Positions 29,782 through 39,615 of a stretch of 64,000 nucleotides of DNA are shown one piece after another. The stretch is from Bacteroidetes bacterium UBA2664 (GTDB taxonomy: Bacteria; Bacteroidota; Rhodothermia; Balneolales; Balneolaceae): positions 79,780-143,779 of the forward strand of contig DEMS01000015.1 of assembly GCA_002359315.1 (NCBI GenBank), in the 5' to 3' direction. The translations under genes were made by a program, and so were the position numbers. The notes below the pieces were generated by a model. It made no database searches. It saw only the letters and a list, made by a program, of their open reading frames with translations, and was not told the DNA's origin. Within the stretch, counting starts at the first letter, position 1; every line of letters starts with the position of its first letter.

Positions 29782-30670
29782 TTTCTGATTCTGACTTCTC
29801 TTCAGGATGCGTTACACTTGTTCTCAAATGAAGATCTCGTTGTGGAAATGGAATCTCGATCTTATATTCCTTGAATTTTCTGACAATCGCCTGATTGATT
29901 TCATTTCTAAGGATATAGCGCTCTTTCACATTGGGAATCCAGACACGTAATTGCATATCCCATGAAGAGTCCCCGAAATTTGTCAGATGAACCTGGTGTT
30001 TGGGAATATCCATTACTTTAGAATGTTCCTCGGCCACTTCATTCAATGCTTTCAAAACAGTATCCAAATCGGAAGAATAGGATACCCCCACTTCGATATC
30101 CAGCCTGAAAGTAGTATCTCCATGTGAAAAGTTGACGACATCGTTCTCTACAAACTCAGTATTGGGTACAATAATGGAGATATTATTTAATGTCCGGATC
30201 ATCGTTGAACGGATACTGATCTCCGTCACATCCCCCTCTTTATCTCCAACCTGGACCCTGTCTCCGACACTGATTGGGCGTTCAAACATGATGATCAGTC
30301 CGGAAATAAAATTGGCAGTAATATTCTGCAATCCAAAACCGATACCTACTGAAAGCAGGCCAAAAACAACCGCCAAACTGGTGAGATCAATCTCTAAAAA
30401 CTGGAATGAGATCAAGACACCAATGATTACGATGATATATTGAGCAACCCTTGCCAGTGTGAATTGAAGGCCTGAATCGATATTAAACTTCTTTAAAAAT
30501 CTAGTCTGGAGAACCCGGCGGGTTATAGAACCCAGAACTAAAAAGCCGATTAAGAAGAATAAAAAAATGATTATCGAGCCAATTGTTATCGGATCACCCT
30601 GAATTGAGAAAAGCTCAATCGATAAGATTTCTTTGGCTTTTTCTAAAATTTCCTGAAACTCTGCGTCCAT
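29771..30670 (-). CDS. mscS: Small-conductance mechanosensitive channel (MscS family)
   Basis: 299 residues. Transmembrane helices at about 27-48, 72-93 and the pore helix (about 95-125, VVFGLLSVGIGFGLQNITANFISG, G/A-rich as in MscS TM3), then the beta domain (ERPISVGDRVQVGDKEGDVTEI, IIVPNTEFVENDVVNFS). Releases solutes on hypoosmotic shock. The last residues ...SESEK and the stop are encoded by the intergenic GTGAAAAGTAA repeat arm. Confidence 0.93.
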   Translation of the reverse strand: MDAEFQEILEKAKEILSIELFSIQGDPITIGSIIIFLFFLIGFLVLGSITRRVLQTRFLKKFNIDSGLQFTLARVAQYIIVIIGVLISFQFLEIDLTSLAVVFGLLSVGIGFGLQNITANFISGLIIMFERPISVGDRVQVGDKEGDVTEISIRSTMIRTLNNISIIVPNTEFVENDVVNFSHGDTTFRLDIEVGVSYSSDLDTVLKALNEVAEEHSKVMDIPKHQVHLTNFGDSSWDMQLRVWIPNVKERYILRNEINQAIVRKFKEYKIEIPFPQRDLHLRTSVTHPEEKSESESEK

Positions 30671-30804
30671 TTTTCAAATGTCATTAGAATAACTATTTAA
30701 CAGCAACAAGATAACAGATAAACAACTGCTTATCATTCACATATTTTTTACCCTTGATTTGTCCGCATAGGACAACTATCAAGGGTACTTCTTCAGTTCT
30801 ACTG

Positions 30805-31089
30805 TCAATTGCTTAAAACATCTTGTATCTCTTTTGTTTTGCCAAAAACGGATTGGGCGAAAGGACAGAGAGGCAAAATCTTCATTTCATTCTCTCTTGC
30901 ATACGACACTGCTGCCATCACCAGCTGTTTACCGGCGCCTTTACCGCGAAGTTCGTCGGATACTTCTGTGTGATCTATAATAAATTTTTTATTCCCCCAT
31001 TTTGAGTAAGTCATATGGGCGATCCGCTCGCCATCCCTCTCTATAAAAAACACCCCTTTTGTTTCGTTTGACTCATGCTGAACATTCAT
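30805..31089 (-). CDS. Small GNAT-type N-acetyltransferase (YjdJ-like)
   Basis: 94 residues, about the length of the Acetyltransf_CG subgroup. Key features: FFIERDGERIAHMTYS, FIIDHTEVSDELRGKGAGKQLVMAAVSYARENEMKI with the RGKGAGKQL acetyl-CoA loop, and LCPFAQSVFGK. Acceptor substrate unknown. Appears monocistronic. Confidence 0.9.
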   Translation of the reverse strand: MNVQHESNETKGVFFIERDGERIAHMTYSKWGNKKFIIDHTEVSDELRGKGAGKQLVMAAVSYARENEMKILPLCPFAQSVFGKTKEIQDVLSN

Positions 31090-31297
31090 ATCGTCTTTTT
31101 ATTCGTTGATGTGGAACTAATCCTGATGTGTTGAATATATCAAAAACCTTCAACTCTAAATAGCGTATAGGTCGGATGATAAACATAAATTGCACAGAGC
31201 ATTGGTACATTTTTTTACAACCAAATCATACCCCCGGATGAAATGCTATATCCAAATATGATGTATACTATACCTGACCCATACGAAATAAATACTT

Positions 31298-32653
31298 TTG
31301 AGCACAAAAAACAGAGATGATTTCGGCATTAAGCCGCTTGGACAACTACTTCGGGAACAGGCTATTCCGGCATCAGCGGGTATCCTTGTTATGTCAATTT
31401 ATGGTATCGTGGATACGATATTTGTGGGTTTATGGGTAGGATCTTTGGGCATTGCAGCCATCACGGTTGTACTGCCAATTACTTTTCTGATTGCCAGTAT
31501 TGGGATGGCTATTGGAGTTGGCGGTGCCTCAATTATTTCCCGTTCTTTTGGCGAGGGTCAAGAAGAAAAAGCGTATCAAACCTTTGGGAATCAGGTTGGG
31601 CTCACACTAACCTTTGGCGTTCTTTTTGTAGTTCTGGGTTTTATTTTCATCGATCAAATACTTGCTCTTTTTGGTGGCAGGGGCGATGTTCAAGAACCCG
31701 CACTTCAATATTTCAGCATTGTGCTGATCGGTGCACCTTTCCTGGCCTGGGCAATGATGAGTAATAATGTGATTCGGGCAGAAGGATTTCCGCGAATTGC
31801 AATGCTAACGATCATGATCCCTGCTGTCGTAAATATAATTCTCGATCCTATTTTTATAATCGGGTTCGATATGGGCCTGGAAGGGGCTGCCTGGGCAACG
31901 ACCATCTCCTATATCTCAAGTGCAATCTTTGCCACATGGTTTTTTTTACGGGGAGATTCTCAGATGAAACTGACAAAAGAGTACATAAAACCGAATTTGC
32001 CCATCATTCGAGAAACGATTGCACTTGGATCCGTTACATTTGCCAGACAGGGTACGATCAGCATCCTATCGATCATATTAAATAACTCTCTATTTATTTA
32101 CGGAGGGGAACTGGGTCTTTCTATCTATGGTATTATCGGCCGTCTGATGATGTTTGCGAACTTCCCCGTGCTCGGTATCACTCAAGGATTTATACCCATT
32201 GTTGGGTATAATTACGGTGCAAAATTGATGGACAGAGTCACTAAAATTATCCGCCTGTCTATGTTATCGGCAACTCTGATCGCATTTGGGATATTTTCCG
32301 TACTCATGATTTTTACACCTCAAATTATATCCATCTTTACGAATGAACCCGAACTGATTCGTCAGACTACCCCCGCACTGAGATTGGCATTTCTGGCAAC
32401 CCCTCTCATTGCCATTAATTTACTTGGAGGCGCCTATTTCCAGGCCATCGGGAAAGCAACTCCCGCTCTGATTCTATCTATTTCAAAGCAAGGTTTTCTG
32501 CTAATCCCACTCATTTTGATACTGCCCGTTTATTTTGGAATGAATGGTATATGGTACTCATTCCCGATTGCAGACATCGGAGCCGCTGTAATTACTCTCT
32601 ACTACCTGTCTTATCATAGACGGAAGAATAAGAGGATGAATATTGAAGGGTAA
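31298..32653 (+). CDS. MATE family efflux transporter
   Basis: 451 residues, twelve membrane segments, with MATE-typical segments (GQLLREQAIPASAGILVMS, YGIVDTIFVG, IGVGGASIISRSFGEG, GFIPIVGYNYGAK). Exchanges cations for drugs or metabolites. Start is TTG 31298: an in-frame TAA lies three codons upstream and no ATG precedes the conserved region. The start lies within TACTTTTG, which also fits the Bacteroidota TAnnTTTG minus-7 pattern, so a leaderless or later start is possible. Confidence 0.9.
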   Translation: MSTKNRDDFGIKPLGQLLREQAIPASAGILVMSIYGIVDTIFVGLWVGSLGIAAITVVLPITFLIASIGMAIGVGGASIISRSFGEGQEEKAYQTFGNQVGLTLTFGVLFVVLGFIFIDQILALFGGRGDVQEPALQYFSIVLIGAPFLAWAMMSNNVIRAEGFPRIAMLTIMIPAVVNIILDPIFIIGFDMGLEGAAWATTISYISSAIFATWFFLRGDSQMKLTKEYIKPNLPIIRETIALGSVTFARQGTISILSIILNNSLFIYGGELGLSIYGIIGRLMMFANFPVLGITQGFIPIVGYNYGAKLMDRVTKIIRLSMLSATLIAFGIFSVLMIFTPQIISIFTNEPELIRQTTPALRLAFLATPLIAINLLGGAYFQAIGKATPALILSISKQGFLLIPLILILPVYFGMNGIWYSFPIADIGAAVITLYYLSYHRRKNKRMNIEG

Positions 32654-32741
32654 AGTGTTAATGTGTTTACGTGTTAATTTTCCCTGTTCTACGAAGCCTT
32701 CCTGGCCTACGTAGCCTCGACGAAGAAGACGGCGTATTAGA

Positions 32742-32807
32742 GACTTTTCACTTCTCTACTTTTCACTTCTCTACTTTTTACTTTTCACTTCTCTACTTTT
32801 CACTTCT
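32742..32807. repeat. ACTTTTCACTTCTCT imperfect tandem repeat
   Basis: Pyrimidine-rich tandem copies of a ~15-base unit between the convergent MATE and glgP genes, related to the repeats at 29543-29781 and 35433-35502. It is preceded at about 32690-32740 by further low-complexity sequence. Confidence 0.75.
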
Positions 32808-32855
32808 GTCTGCTCATGCCTTTTCTGTCTCTTCTGCCTTCTGCGTTCTGCCTTT

Positions 32856-35324
32856 TTACTTTTTCACATCTACGCCCCAAATCTCTTCCGCATATTCACT
32901 GATTGTTCTGTCTGATGAAAACTTCCCAACCCGAACTGAATTCAACAACGCTTTTTTGAACCACTCATCCTGATTTTTAAAAAGGTCATCAACTCTGTTT
33001 TGAGTCTCGACATACGCTTCAAAATCCGCCAGAACCAAAAAATAGTCTCCTTTATGTAAAATAGCTTCTATAATCGGATCGTAGAGCGTTTTATCCTCAT
33101 TAAAGAATCCATCTTTAATCTGGTCAAGAGCTAATTTCAGGTCCTCATTATTTTCATAATGATTCCAGGGATTGTACCCCTGTTGCCTGAGGGTGTCCAC
33201 ATCATCCACAGTATTTCCGAAGATGAATATATTTTCATCCCCCACTTCCTCTTTGATCTCCACATTAGCTCCATCGAGAGTACCGATTGTCAGTGCCCCG
33301 TTCAGTGCAAACTTCATATTTCCTGTTCCGGATGCCTCAAAACCGGCTGTTGATATCTGTTCCGAAAGGTCCGCGGCCGGAATCATCTTTTCTGCCAGTG
33401 TAACACTGTAGTTCTCCAGGAAAAGAAACTTCAATTTCGAATTGGTATCCGGATCATTATTGAGTTTCAAGGAGACATCATTCATCAGTTTGATGAAAAG
33501 TTTGGCCATTGAATATCCCGGTGCTGCTTTACCGGCCAGAATAATCGTGCGTGGAGCCACATCCAAATCAGGATTCGCTTTCAATTTATTGTATTGTGAA
33601 ATTGCATAAAGTGTGAGCATAAATTGACGTTTATACTCATGAATGCGTTTGATCTGGATATCAAACATCGACTTCGTATCAACAGTGACGTCGTTGTGCT
33701 CCTCAATATAGCTAGCCAACCTCTTTTTATTGTCCATTTTAATTTTGACAAACTTCTTCATGAATGCTTTGTCATCAATAAATTTCTCAATTTTCTTGAG
33801 CTCACTTAGATTCGTAATCCACTCTTCGCCAATTTTATCGGTATAAAGATCCGCCAATTGTCTGTTGCACTGTCTAAGCCATCTGCGGGGTGTAATTCCG
33901 TTGGTTTTATTGGTAAAACGCTCCGGATAAATTTCATAAAAATCCCTGAATAGGGTCTTTTTGATCAGATCACTATGCAGCGCCGCCACTCCATTGATTT
34001 TGTGTGATCCGACAATTCCCAAATGTGCCATGTGAACCACCGGATTTTCACCCTCTCCTACAATCGACATCCGGCCGATTTTCCCTCTGTCCTCACCCAC
34101 TTCGATACTCACCTTCTTCAGAAATCTTTTGTTGATTTCATAGATAATCTGCAGGTGTCTTGGAAGCAGATTTCGAAGCAGGGAGACCGGCCATTTTTCG
34201 AGTGCTTCCGGCAGGAGTGTATGATTGGTGTAAGCCATCGTTTTCACTGTGATATCCCACGCAAGCTCCCATTCCATGCCCTCTTCATCCACAAGGACTC
34301 TCATCAATTCCGGAATCGCAAGATTCGGATGAGTATCATTACATTGAATCGCAACTTTCTCCGGCAGTTTTCTCAAATCACTGTTTGCCGTTTTAAATCG
34401 ACCCAAAATGTCCTGCAGAGAAGCCGCAACTAAAAAGTATTCTTGTTTTAAGCGCAACTCCTGCCCAACAAATACTTTGTCATTGGGGTAGAGGACTCGC
34501 GAAATATTTTCATTCAGCTGAGTATCCCTAACTGCATCAATGTATTGTCCCTGATTAAAACTCTTCAGGTCAATAGATGATGGAGACGATGCCTTCCATA
34601 GTCTTAAATGATTTACTACATCATTTTTATACCCGGGTATTGGGGTATCATAAGCGACTGCAAGAACATCATTCGTATCCTTCCATGAGAAACGTACTTC
34701 TCCGTTTTCATCATGATACACATCTGAATGGCCATAGAATGGGACATTGTATTGAATTTTGGGCCGCACGATACCCCATGGATTTCCATACTTTAACCAG
34801 AGATCCGGTTTTTCCACTTGAAATCCATTTTCGATACTTTGTGTAAATATTCCATAATCGTAGCGAATTCCGTATCCAATTGCGGGAATCCCTAATGTAG
34901 CCATTGAATCCAAGAAGCAGGCGGCTAACCGGCCCAATCCGCCATTTCCAAGTCCGGCATCCCACTCAGCATTCCGTACCTCATCATAATCGAGGCCTAC
35001 CTCTGCAATGGCCTCGGCAGCGATATCCTGCATCCCAAGATTTACCAGCATATTATCAAGCAGGCGCCCAATCAGAAACTCCATGGATATATAATAAACC
35101 CGTTTTACATTGTTCTGATGGTACCCCTGCTGAGTTTCTATCCATTTGTCGTTTAATCGGTCCATAACTGCAAGCACCACACTTTTATAGTTGTCCCAAT
35201 CCGTGGTTGAATACTCATCTTTAGCAAGTGTAAACCGCAGATGTTGCTTAATATCTTCCCTAAAAGAGTCCACGTCCATACCGGTACGAGGATTTATTTT
35301 ATTATTCTTAGTCATATTGTTCAT
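32856..35324 (-). CDS. glgP: Glycogen/starch phosphorylase
   Basis: 822 residues, full family length. Releases glucose-1-phosphate from alpha-1,4-glucans. The PLP lysine lies in GTGNMKFALNGALTIGTLDG (about residues 660-680). Other conserved parts: YYISMEFLIGRLL, GNGGLGRLAACFLDS, YGIRYDYGIF and KRIHEYKRQ. ATG at 35324; another ATG three codons on. The C-terminal VDVKK and stop are encoded by GTGAAAAAGTAA, matching the intergenic repeat family. Confidence 0.96.
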   Translation of the reverse strand: MNNMTKNNKINPRTGMDVDSFREDIKQHLRFTLAKDEYSTTDWDNYKSVVLAVMDRLNDKWIETQQGYHQNNVKRVYYISMEFLIGRLLDNMLVNLGMQDIAAEAIAEVGLDYDEVRNAEWDAGLGNGGLGRLAACFLDSMATLGIPAIGYGIRYDYGIFTQSIENGFQVEKPDLWLKYGNPWGIVRPKIQYNVPFYGHSDVYHDENGEVRFSWKDTNDVLAVAYDTPIPGYKNDVVNHLRLWKASSPSSIDLKSFNQGQYIDAVRDTQLNENISRVLYPNDKVFVGQELRLKQEYFLVAASLQDILGRFKTANSDLRKLPEKVAIQCNDTHPNLAIPELMRVLVDEEGMEWELAWDITVKTMAYTNHTLLPEALEKWPVSLLRNLLPRHLQIIYEINKRFLKKVSIEVGEDRGKIGRMSIVGEGENPVVHMAHLGIVGSHKINGVAALHSDLIKKTLFRDFYEIYPERFTNKTNGITPRRWLRQCNRQLADLYTDKIGEEWITNLSELKKIEKFIDDKAFMKKFVKIKMDNKKRLASYIEEHNDVTVDTKSMFDIQIKRIHEYKRQFMLTLYAISQYNKLKANPDLDVAPRTIILAGKAAPGYSMAKLFIKLMNDVSLKLNNDPDTNSKLKFLFLENYSVTLAEKMIPAADLSEQISTAGFEASGTGNMKFALNGALTIGTLDGANVEIKEEVGDENIFIFGNTVDDVDTLRQQGYNPWNHYENNEDLKLALDQIKDGFFNEDKTLYDPIIEAILHKGDYFLVLADFEAYVETQNRVDDLFKNQDEWFKKALLNSVRVGKFSSDRTISEYAEEIWGVDVKK

Positions 35325-35349
35325 TTATTTATCACATTACTACGTCCCT

Positions 35350-35377
35350 TGAGATCCTGAAATAAATTCAGGATGAC
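35350..35377. repeat. 28-bp hairpin repeat, copy 2
   Basis: Identical to 29689-29716 over 28 bases (hairpin TCCTGAA...TTCAGGA then TGAC). Lies between ispE and glgP. Confidence 0.9.
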
Positions 35378-35432
35378 GCAATTGTGAGTTGGATGACACA
35401 TTTGTGAGTACATCTCACATCTGACGTCTGCC

Positions 35433-35502
35433 TTCTCACTTTTCACTTCTCACTTTTCACTTCTCACTTTTCACTTCTCACTTTTCACTTCTCACTTTTC
35501 AC
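35433..35502. repeat. Five perfect copies of a 14-bp tandem repeat
   Basis: TTCTCACTTTTCAC repeated exactly five times. It is followed by CCTTCGACTTTGCTCAGGG (35503-35521), resembling part of the fold-back repeat at 48569-48710, and by further CTTTTCAC units reaching the ispE stop codon. Confidence 0.95.
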
Positions 35503-35543
35503 CCTTCGACTTTGCTCAGGGCATGCTTTTCACTTTTACCTTT

Positions 35544-36413
35544 TCACTTTTCACTCCTATAAATTCCATAATCCGGTTTAAACCCCGGCCTGGTTAAATT
35601 GGATAAAAAACCAAGCTTATGAAACGACTCATAGGCTTGAATTGCAACAAAATCCTGTTCAAATATACCAAAAACTGTGGAACCGCTACCGCTCATGGCT
35701 GCATATACAGCACCTATATCGATCATCTGATCTTTGATATTTCCAATTAACTCATTCCTTGCGATCACAGGCGGCTCCAGATCGTTCTGAAGCAGGACTT
35801 GCCATTGATCCATCTCCTCTTCCAGAAGAACATTTTTTAATGAAAAATCGGGTGTGGGATTGGGTTCGCAATGTTGATACGCTTCAGCTGTTGAAGATTC
35901 AAAACCCGGGTAAACCGTAACAATCCATGCCTCCGGTTGTATATCCATCGGCTCGATATCCTGGCCTAATCCGCTTCCAAATCCGGGTGTTCCATGAATA
36001 AAAAATGGAATGTCTGCGCCTAAATCTCGACTCAGATCTACCAGGTCATTATCTGAAAGGCCTGCATCCTCCATTTTATTGAGCATTCTGAATGTCAGAG
36101 CAGCATTACTGCTTCCCCCGCCCAATCCGGCACCGGCCGGTATATTTTTAATTACGTTGAACTGATATTGATTTTTTAAACCGACATACGTCTCAAATGA
36201 GCGATAGGCTCTTGTAATCAGATTGGTTTCATCCGTCGGGATCGATTTTTCTGACATGGACAGTTGATACTCCTTTGTTGTTTTCACTTCAAATCGATCA
36301 CTCCACTCAATAAAACAGAACCCTGTTTCTATGACATGGTATCCCGTCGCCAAACGCTCAAGTACATGCAGCCCTAAATTTATTTTGCCGTATGAGTTTG
36401 AAATCCAAACCAT
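35544..36413 (-). CDS. ispE: 4-diphosphocytidyl-2-C-methyl-D-erythritol kinase
   Basis: 289 residues from ATG 36413; an in-frame TTG at 36428 is less likely because family members begin just before SYGKINLGLHVL. GHMP kinase: ATP loop PAGAGLGGGSSNAAL (about 92-106) and the late AAMSGSGSTVFGIF. Phosphorylates CDP-ME in the MEP isoprenoid pathway. Eleven bases after the SemiSWEET stop, so probably co-transcribed with it. The C-terminus ...YRSEK and stop fall in the intergenic GTGAAAAGTGA repeat. Confidence 0.93.
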   Translation of the reverse strand: MVWISNSYGKINLGLHVLERLATGYHVIETGFCFIEWSDRFEVKTTKEYQLSMSEKSIPTDETNLITRAYRSFETYVGLKNQYQFNVIKNIPAGAGLGGGSSNAALTFRMLNKMEDAGLSDNDLVDLSRDLGADIPFFIHGTPGFGSGLGQDIEPMDIQPEAWIVTVYPGFESSTAEAYQHCEPNPTPDFSLKNVLLEEEMDQWQVLLQNDLEPPVIARNELIGNIKDQMIDIGAVYAAMSGSGSTVFGIFEQDFVAIQAYESFHKLGFLSNLTRPGFKPDYGIYRSEK

Positions 36414-36424
36414 TTTATGTTCGT

Positions 36425-36682
36425 TCAATCCTTAAAACTGAGTTTAAAATAGAGAATACTTAGAGCAAGAGTCATTGATGCAATATTCGTCAATATGATC
36501 GGTACATCATTTATCATAAAACCATAGGCTAACCATAGAACAATCCCGGTACAGAATATTGAATACATTCCAAGAGATAGATCTTTTGCTGATTTAGTTT
36601 TCCAGGTCTTCAATGCTTGCGGCAAAAAGGCAATGGTTGTACAAAATCCGGCCGCCAGGCCAATAATTGTGTGAATTTCCAT
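36425..36682 (-). CDS. SemiSWEET sugar transporter
   Basis: 85 residues, three transmembrane helices, with the PQ motif FLPQALKTWKTKSAKDLS (about 24-41) and SLGMYSIFCTGIVLWLAYG. SemiSWEETs form dimers that move mono- or disaccharides. Located directly upstream of ispE on the same strand. Confidence 0.9.
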   Translation of the reverse strand: MEIHTIIGLAAGFCTTIAFLPQALKTWKTKSAKDLSLGMYSIFCTGIVLWLAYGFMINDVPIILTNIASMTLALSILYFKLSFKD

Positions 36683-36780
36683 GTTTGTTATGTTGTGAGC
36701 TGTTTTGGGTCAGGCATTTTTAAAAATAATTTTCAAACCATTATATACAAATAAACCTTCAATATGGGATTAAAAATCAT

Positions 36781-38187
36781 CTATTTGTAGCTATCTATAA
36801 TCTCAAGAAGGTACTGATATGCCGCATCATAATTATTGGGTATTTCTCCATCCAGGATGGCATTTTTTATACGATCTTTCACTTGTCCCACAACCGGCCC
36901 CGGGCCTGTACCAAGCAGCTTCATAATTTCATCTCCACTGATCGGATTTTTCCAGTTTCTGATTTTATCTTTCTCTTCCACTTCTTTGATCTTCTGTTCA
37001 ACCTGATCAAAGTTTTTTTGAAATTTCTTTACTCTCCACTCATTTTTACTTGTAATATCGGCTCTGCATAACGTCATCAGATCGTCAATCTCTTCATTGG
37101 CTTCATAGAGCAGTCGTCGAATTGCGCTATCACTTACTTCATCAGAGACCAGTGCAATAGGGCGCAGATGGAGACGGACCAATTTCTGAACATATCTCAT
37201 GCGTTCATCCAGAGGCATCCCCAGCCGCTTAAATATTTTAGGGACCCACTTCGCCCCCAATGCATCGTGACCATGAAATGTCCACCCGATCCCCTTGACA
37301 AATTTTTTCGTCGGTGGTTTTGCGATGTCATGCAAGATGGCCGCCCATCTGAGCCAGAGATCATCACTCACTTCTGCCACATTATCCAGTACCTCCAGGG
37401 TATGCCAAAAATTGTCTTTATGTCGCTCACCCTGAATTTCATCAACGCCAACCAGACGAACCATCTCAGGTAAAAACTGCTTCAATAATCCCAGTTTCAA
37501 TAAAAGAGCAAAACCGATAGATGGTTTGGGTGATAAAATTATTTTATTCAGCTCATCCAAAATTCTTTCCGAAGAGATGATCGACAATCTGGAAGCCATT
37601 TTCATAATGGCTTTTTCAGTCTTCTCCTCGATTTTAAACTGCAGTTGTGTTGCAAAACGAACGGCTCTCATCATGCGTAAAGGGTCATCATCAAACGTCT
37701 TTTCGGGATCGATGGGGGTCCGGATGATCTCCCTTTTAAGATCCTGAATCCCCTCAAAAGGATCATGAAGCAGGCCAAAATTTTCCGGATTCAAGCACCA
37801 TGATAGTGCATTAATCGTCAAATCTCTCCTTAATTGATCATCTTCAAGCGTTCCGTCCTCAACAATAGGTTTCCGTGAATCTCTACGATAACTTTCCTTC
37901 CTGGCTCCCACAAACTCCAGATCCAGATCATTGTACCTGATTTGAGCCGTTCCAAATTGCTTAAAAATTGATATTTTCGGGGTATTGATCTTCTCAGAGA
38001 TCAATTCTGCCAATTGAATTCCTGACCCAATCGTCACAAAATCGATGTCGGTTAACTGCTCAATATCTTTACCGAGATAGTAGTCACGCACATACCCACC
38101 CACAACGAATACCTGTTGATCGATGGTGCTTGCAATCTCGCCTATCTGCTTAAATAGTTGTTTATGTTTTTCGGGAATTTCTGTCAA
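36781..38187 (-). CDS. cca: CCA tRNA nucleotidyltransferase with HD domain
   Basis: 468 residues. Nucleotidyltransferase head: VVGGYVRDYYLGK and DIDFVTIGSG (catalytic DxD about 43-45), RRDLTINALSW, the flexible-loop DPEKTFDDDPLRMMRAVRFA. A C-terminal HD phosphohydrolase domain (HKDNFWHTLEVLDNV, WAAILHDIAKP) resembles the bifunctional class II enzymes. Neither tRNA gene in this window shows an encoded CCA end, consistent with need for the enzyme. The only start is TTG 38187. Confidence 0.93.
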   Translation of the reverse strand: MTEIPEKHKQLFKQIGEIASTIDQQVFVVGGYVRDYYLGKDIEQLTDIDFVTIGSGIQLAELISEKINTPKISIFKQFGTAQIRYNDLDLEFVGARKESYRRDSRKPIVEDGTLEDDQLRRDLTINALSWCLNPENFGLLHDPFEGIQDLKREIIRTPIDPEKTFDDDPLRMMRAVRFATQLQFKIEEKTEKAIMKMASRLSIISSERILDELNKIILSPKPSIGFALLLKLGLLKQFLPEMVRLVGVDEIQGERHKDNFWHTLEVLDNVAEVSDDLWLRWAAILHDIAKPPTKKFVKGIGWTFHGHDALGAKWVPKIFKRLGMPLDERMRYVQKLVRLHLRPIALVSDEVSDSAIRRLLYEANEEIDDLMTLCRADITSKNEWRVKKFQKNFDQVEQKIKEVEEKDKIRNWKNPISGDEIMKLLGTGPGPVVGQVKDRIKNAILDGEIPNNYDAAYQYLLEIIDSYK

Positions 38188-38342
38188 AGCAGTATGTAAA
38201 ATCTGTTATAATCGTTAAATGAACTCCCTGCTCATCATCGCTAAAAAGGTAAGTCATTTCAATATAGGATCAATGAAATTTGGCTAAAATCGAATGTAGA
38301 TCCGTCTCATGGACCCATGTTTTTGGATATTTTTAACCCCTA

Positions 38343-39347
38343 TTATTTTTCCAGCCCGGTTAACTGAGAGTCATCTCCAACGTGGATCTCCCCCTGAATA
38401 CCGGTTACAGTCGCACGTTTCCCGATCGATGAATCCCTTAGCGTTGATCCGGTTATGATTGCATCACTCTGAACGATGGAATTGCTGATATGACTCTTCG
38501 ACAACACCGCCCCAGACTCAACCGAAACATTCGGCCCTATTTCACACGTGTCTATCGACACACCTTCACCGATATAGACCGGTGGTTTAATTGTCGTTCC
38601 GGGAAAGGAATCATAGGAGTGTTTTTCTTTTCCCAGAATGACACCGCTGGTATCGAGCCATGCAGGCAATGTGCCACAATCGAGCCACTCATCAACGGTT
38701 GCTTTCCTAAAGATCTTTCCATCCTTCAGAAGACGATCCAAAGCATCCGTGAGCTGATACTCTCTGCCATGACCCGTAATATCATTGTCGATGAGGTATT
38801 GAATCTCTTTCATCAGATCTTCCCCCTTTCGGAAATAGTAGACCCCAATAATTGCCAGTTTTGAGATGGGTTCACTCGGTTTTTCTACAAAACCTGTAAT
38901 TACATCGTCTTCATGTAGAGCGACACCAAAACGTGATGGATCATCCACCTCTTTCAACCAAATAACACTATCTGCATCTTCTACAGAAACTTTCTCTTTT
39001 GAATCAAACAGAGTGTCTGCAAAAACGATGATGACTTCACCTTCCAGATGTTCATCGGCACAGGCAACCGCATGAGCGGTACCCAGAGCCGTTTCCTGCA
39101 CTTTGAAGACTGCTTTGGCATTATGCCGTTCACTCATTTCCGTTAATGTTTTTTCAATCTCTTTTCCAAAATCCGGTCCCAAAATATATACGATTTCAGT
39201 AACGGTACGATCAAGGGTGCGGGCAAATGTCTCTACAATTCTCTCAATGATCATTGTACCGGCAACCGGCAGCAGAGGTTTTGGTGTCGTGTGTGAATGG
39301 GGCCTCACCCGGGTACCCCTTCCGGCCATTGGAATAATAAGTTTCAT
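38343..39347 (-). CDS. Sugar-phosphate nucleotidyltransferase with left-handed beta-helix
   Basis: 334 residues. RmlA/GlmU-like N-terminal domain with AGRGTRVRPHSHTTPKPLLP (about 8-27), FADTLFD, GHGREYQLTDALDRLL; the C-terminal ~90 residues show hexapeptide-type repeats (VYIGEGVSIDTCEIGPNVSV). Makes an NDP-sugar from a sugar-1-phosphate; nucleotide and sugar are not determinable by eye. Monocistronic. Confidence 0.88.
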   Translation of the reverse strand: MKLIIPMAGRGTRVRPHSHTTPKPLLPVAGTMIIERIVETFARTLDRTVTEIVYILGPDFGKEIEKTLTEMSERHNAKAVFKVQETALGTAHAVACADEHLEGEVIIVFADTLFDSKEKVSVEDADSVIWLKEVDDPSRFGVALHEDDVITGFVEKPSEPISKLAIIGVYYFRKGEDLMKEIQYLIDNDITGHGREYQLTDALDRLLKDGKIFRKATVDEWLDCGTLPAWLDTSGVILGKEKHSYDSFPGTTIKPPVYIGEGVSIDTCEIGPNVSVESGAVLSKSHISNSIVQSDAIITGSTLRDSSIGKRATVTGIQGEIHVGDDSQLTGLEK

Positions 39348-39615
39348 TCAATTATCTGATTTAAATGTTTAGCGATAGTAAAGATTTTATTGGAACCATA
39401 CGTGAATTCCGACTGCAGACGAATCATTTTTTTTTTACAGATGTTTACTATCTTAACGTATTCTGACTCCTTGAAAAAAAATTTATTCACCCGGAACAAA
39501 TAGTGTCCATTCAAGGATTAACCATTATTAATTCCGGTCATTTTCTCGATTTAAATATAACAGATTGTTGAGTTAGAATCGACCGATACCTCGTTGCTTT
39601 CACGAACCCCTGCTT

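Noticed and set aside
32856..35324. Link of the MATE/glgP region to a glycogen operon
   Set aside because: No glgA, glgB or glgC is adjacent; the sugar nucleotidyltransferase at 38343 lacks signs of being ADP-glucose specific.
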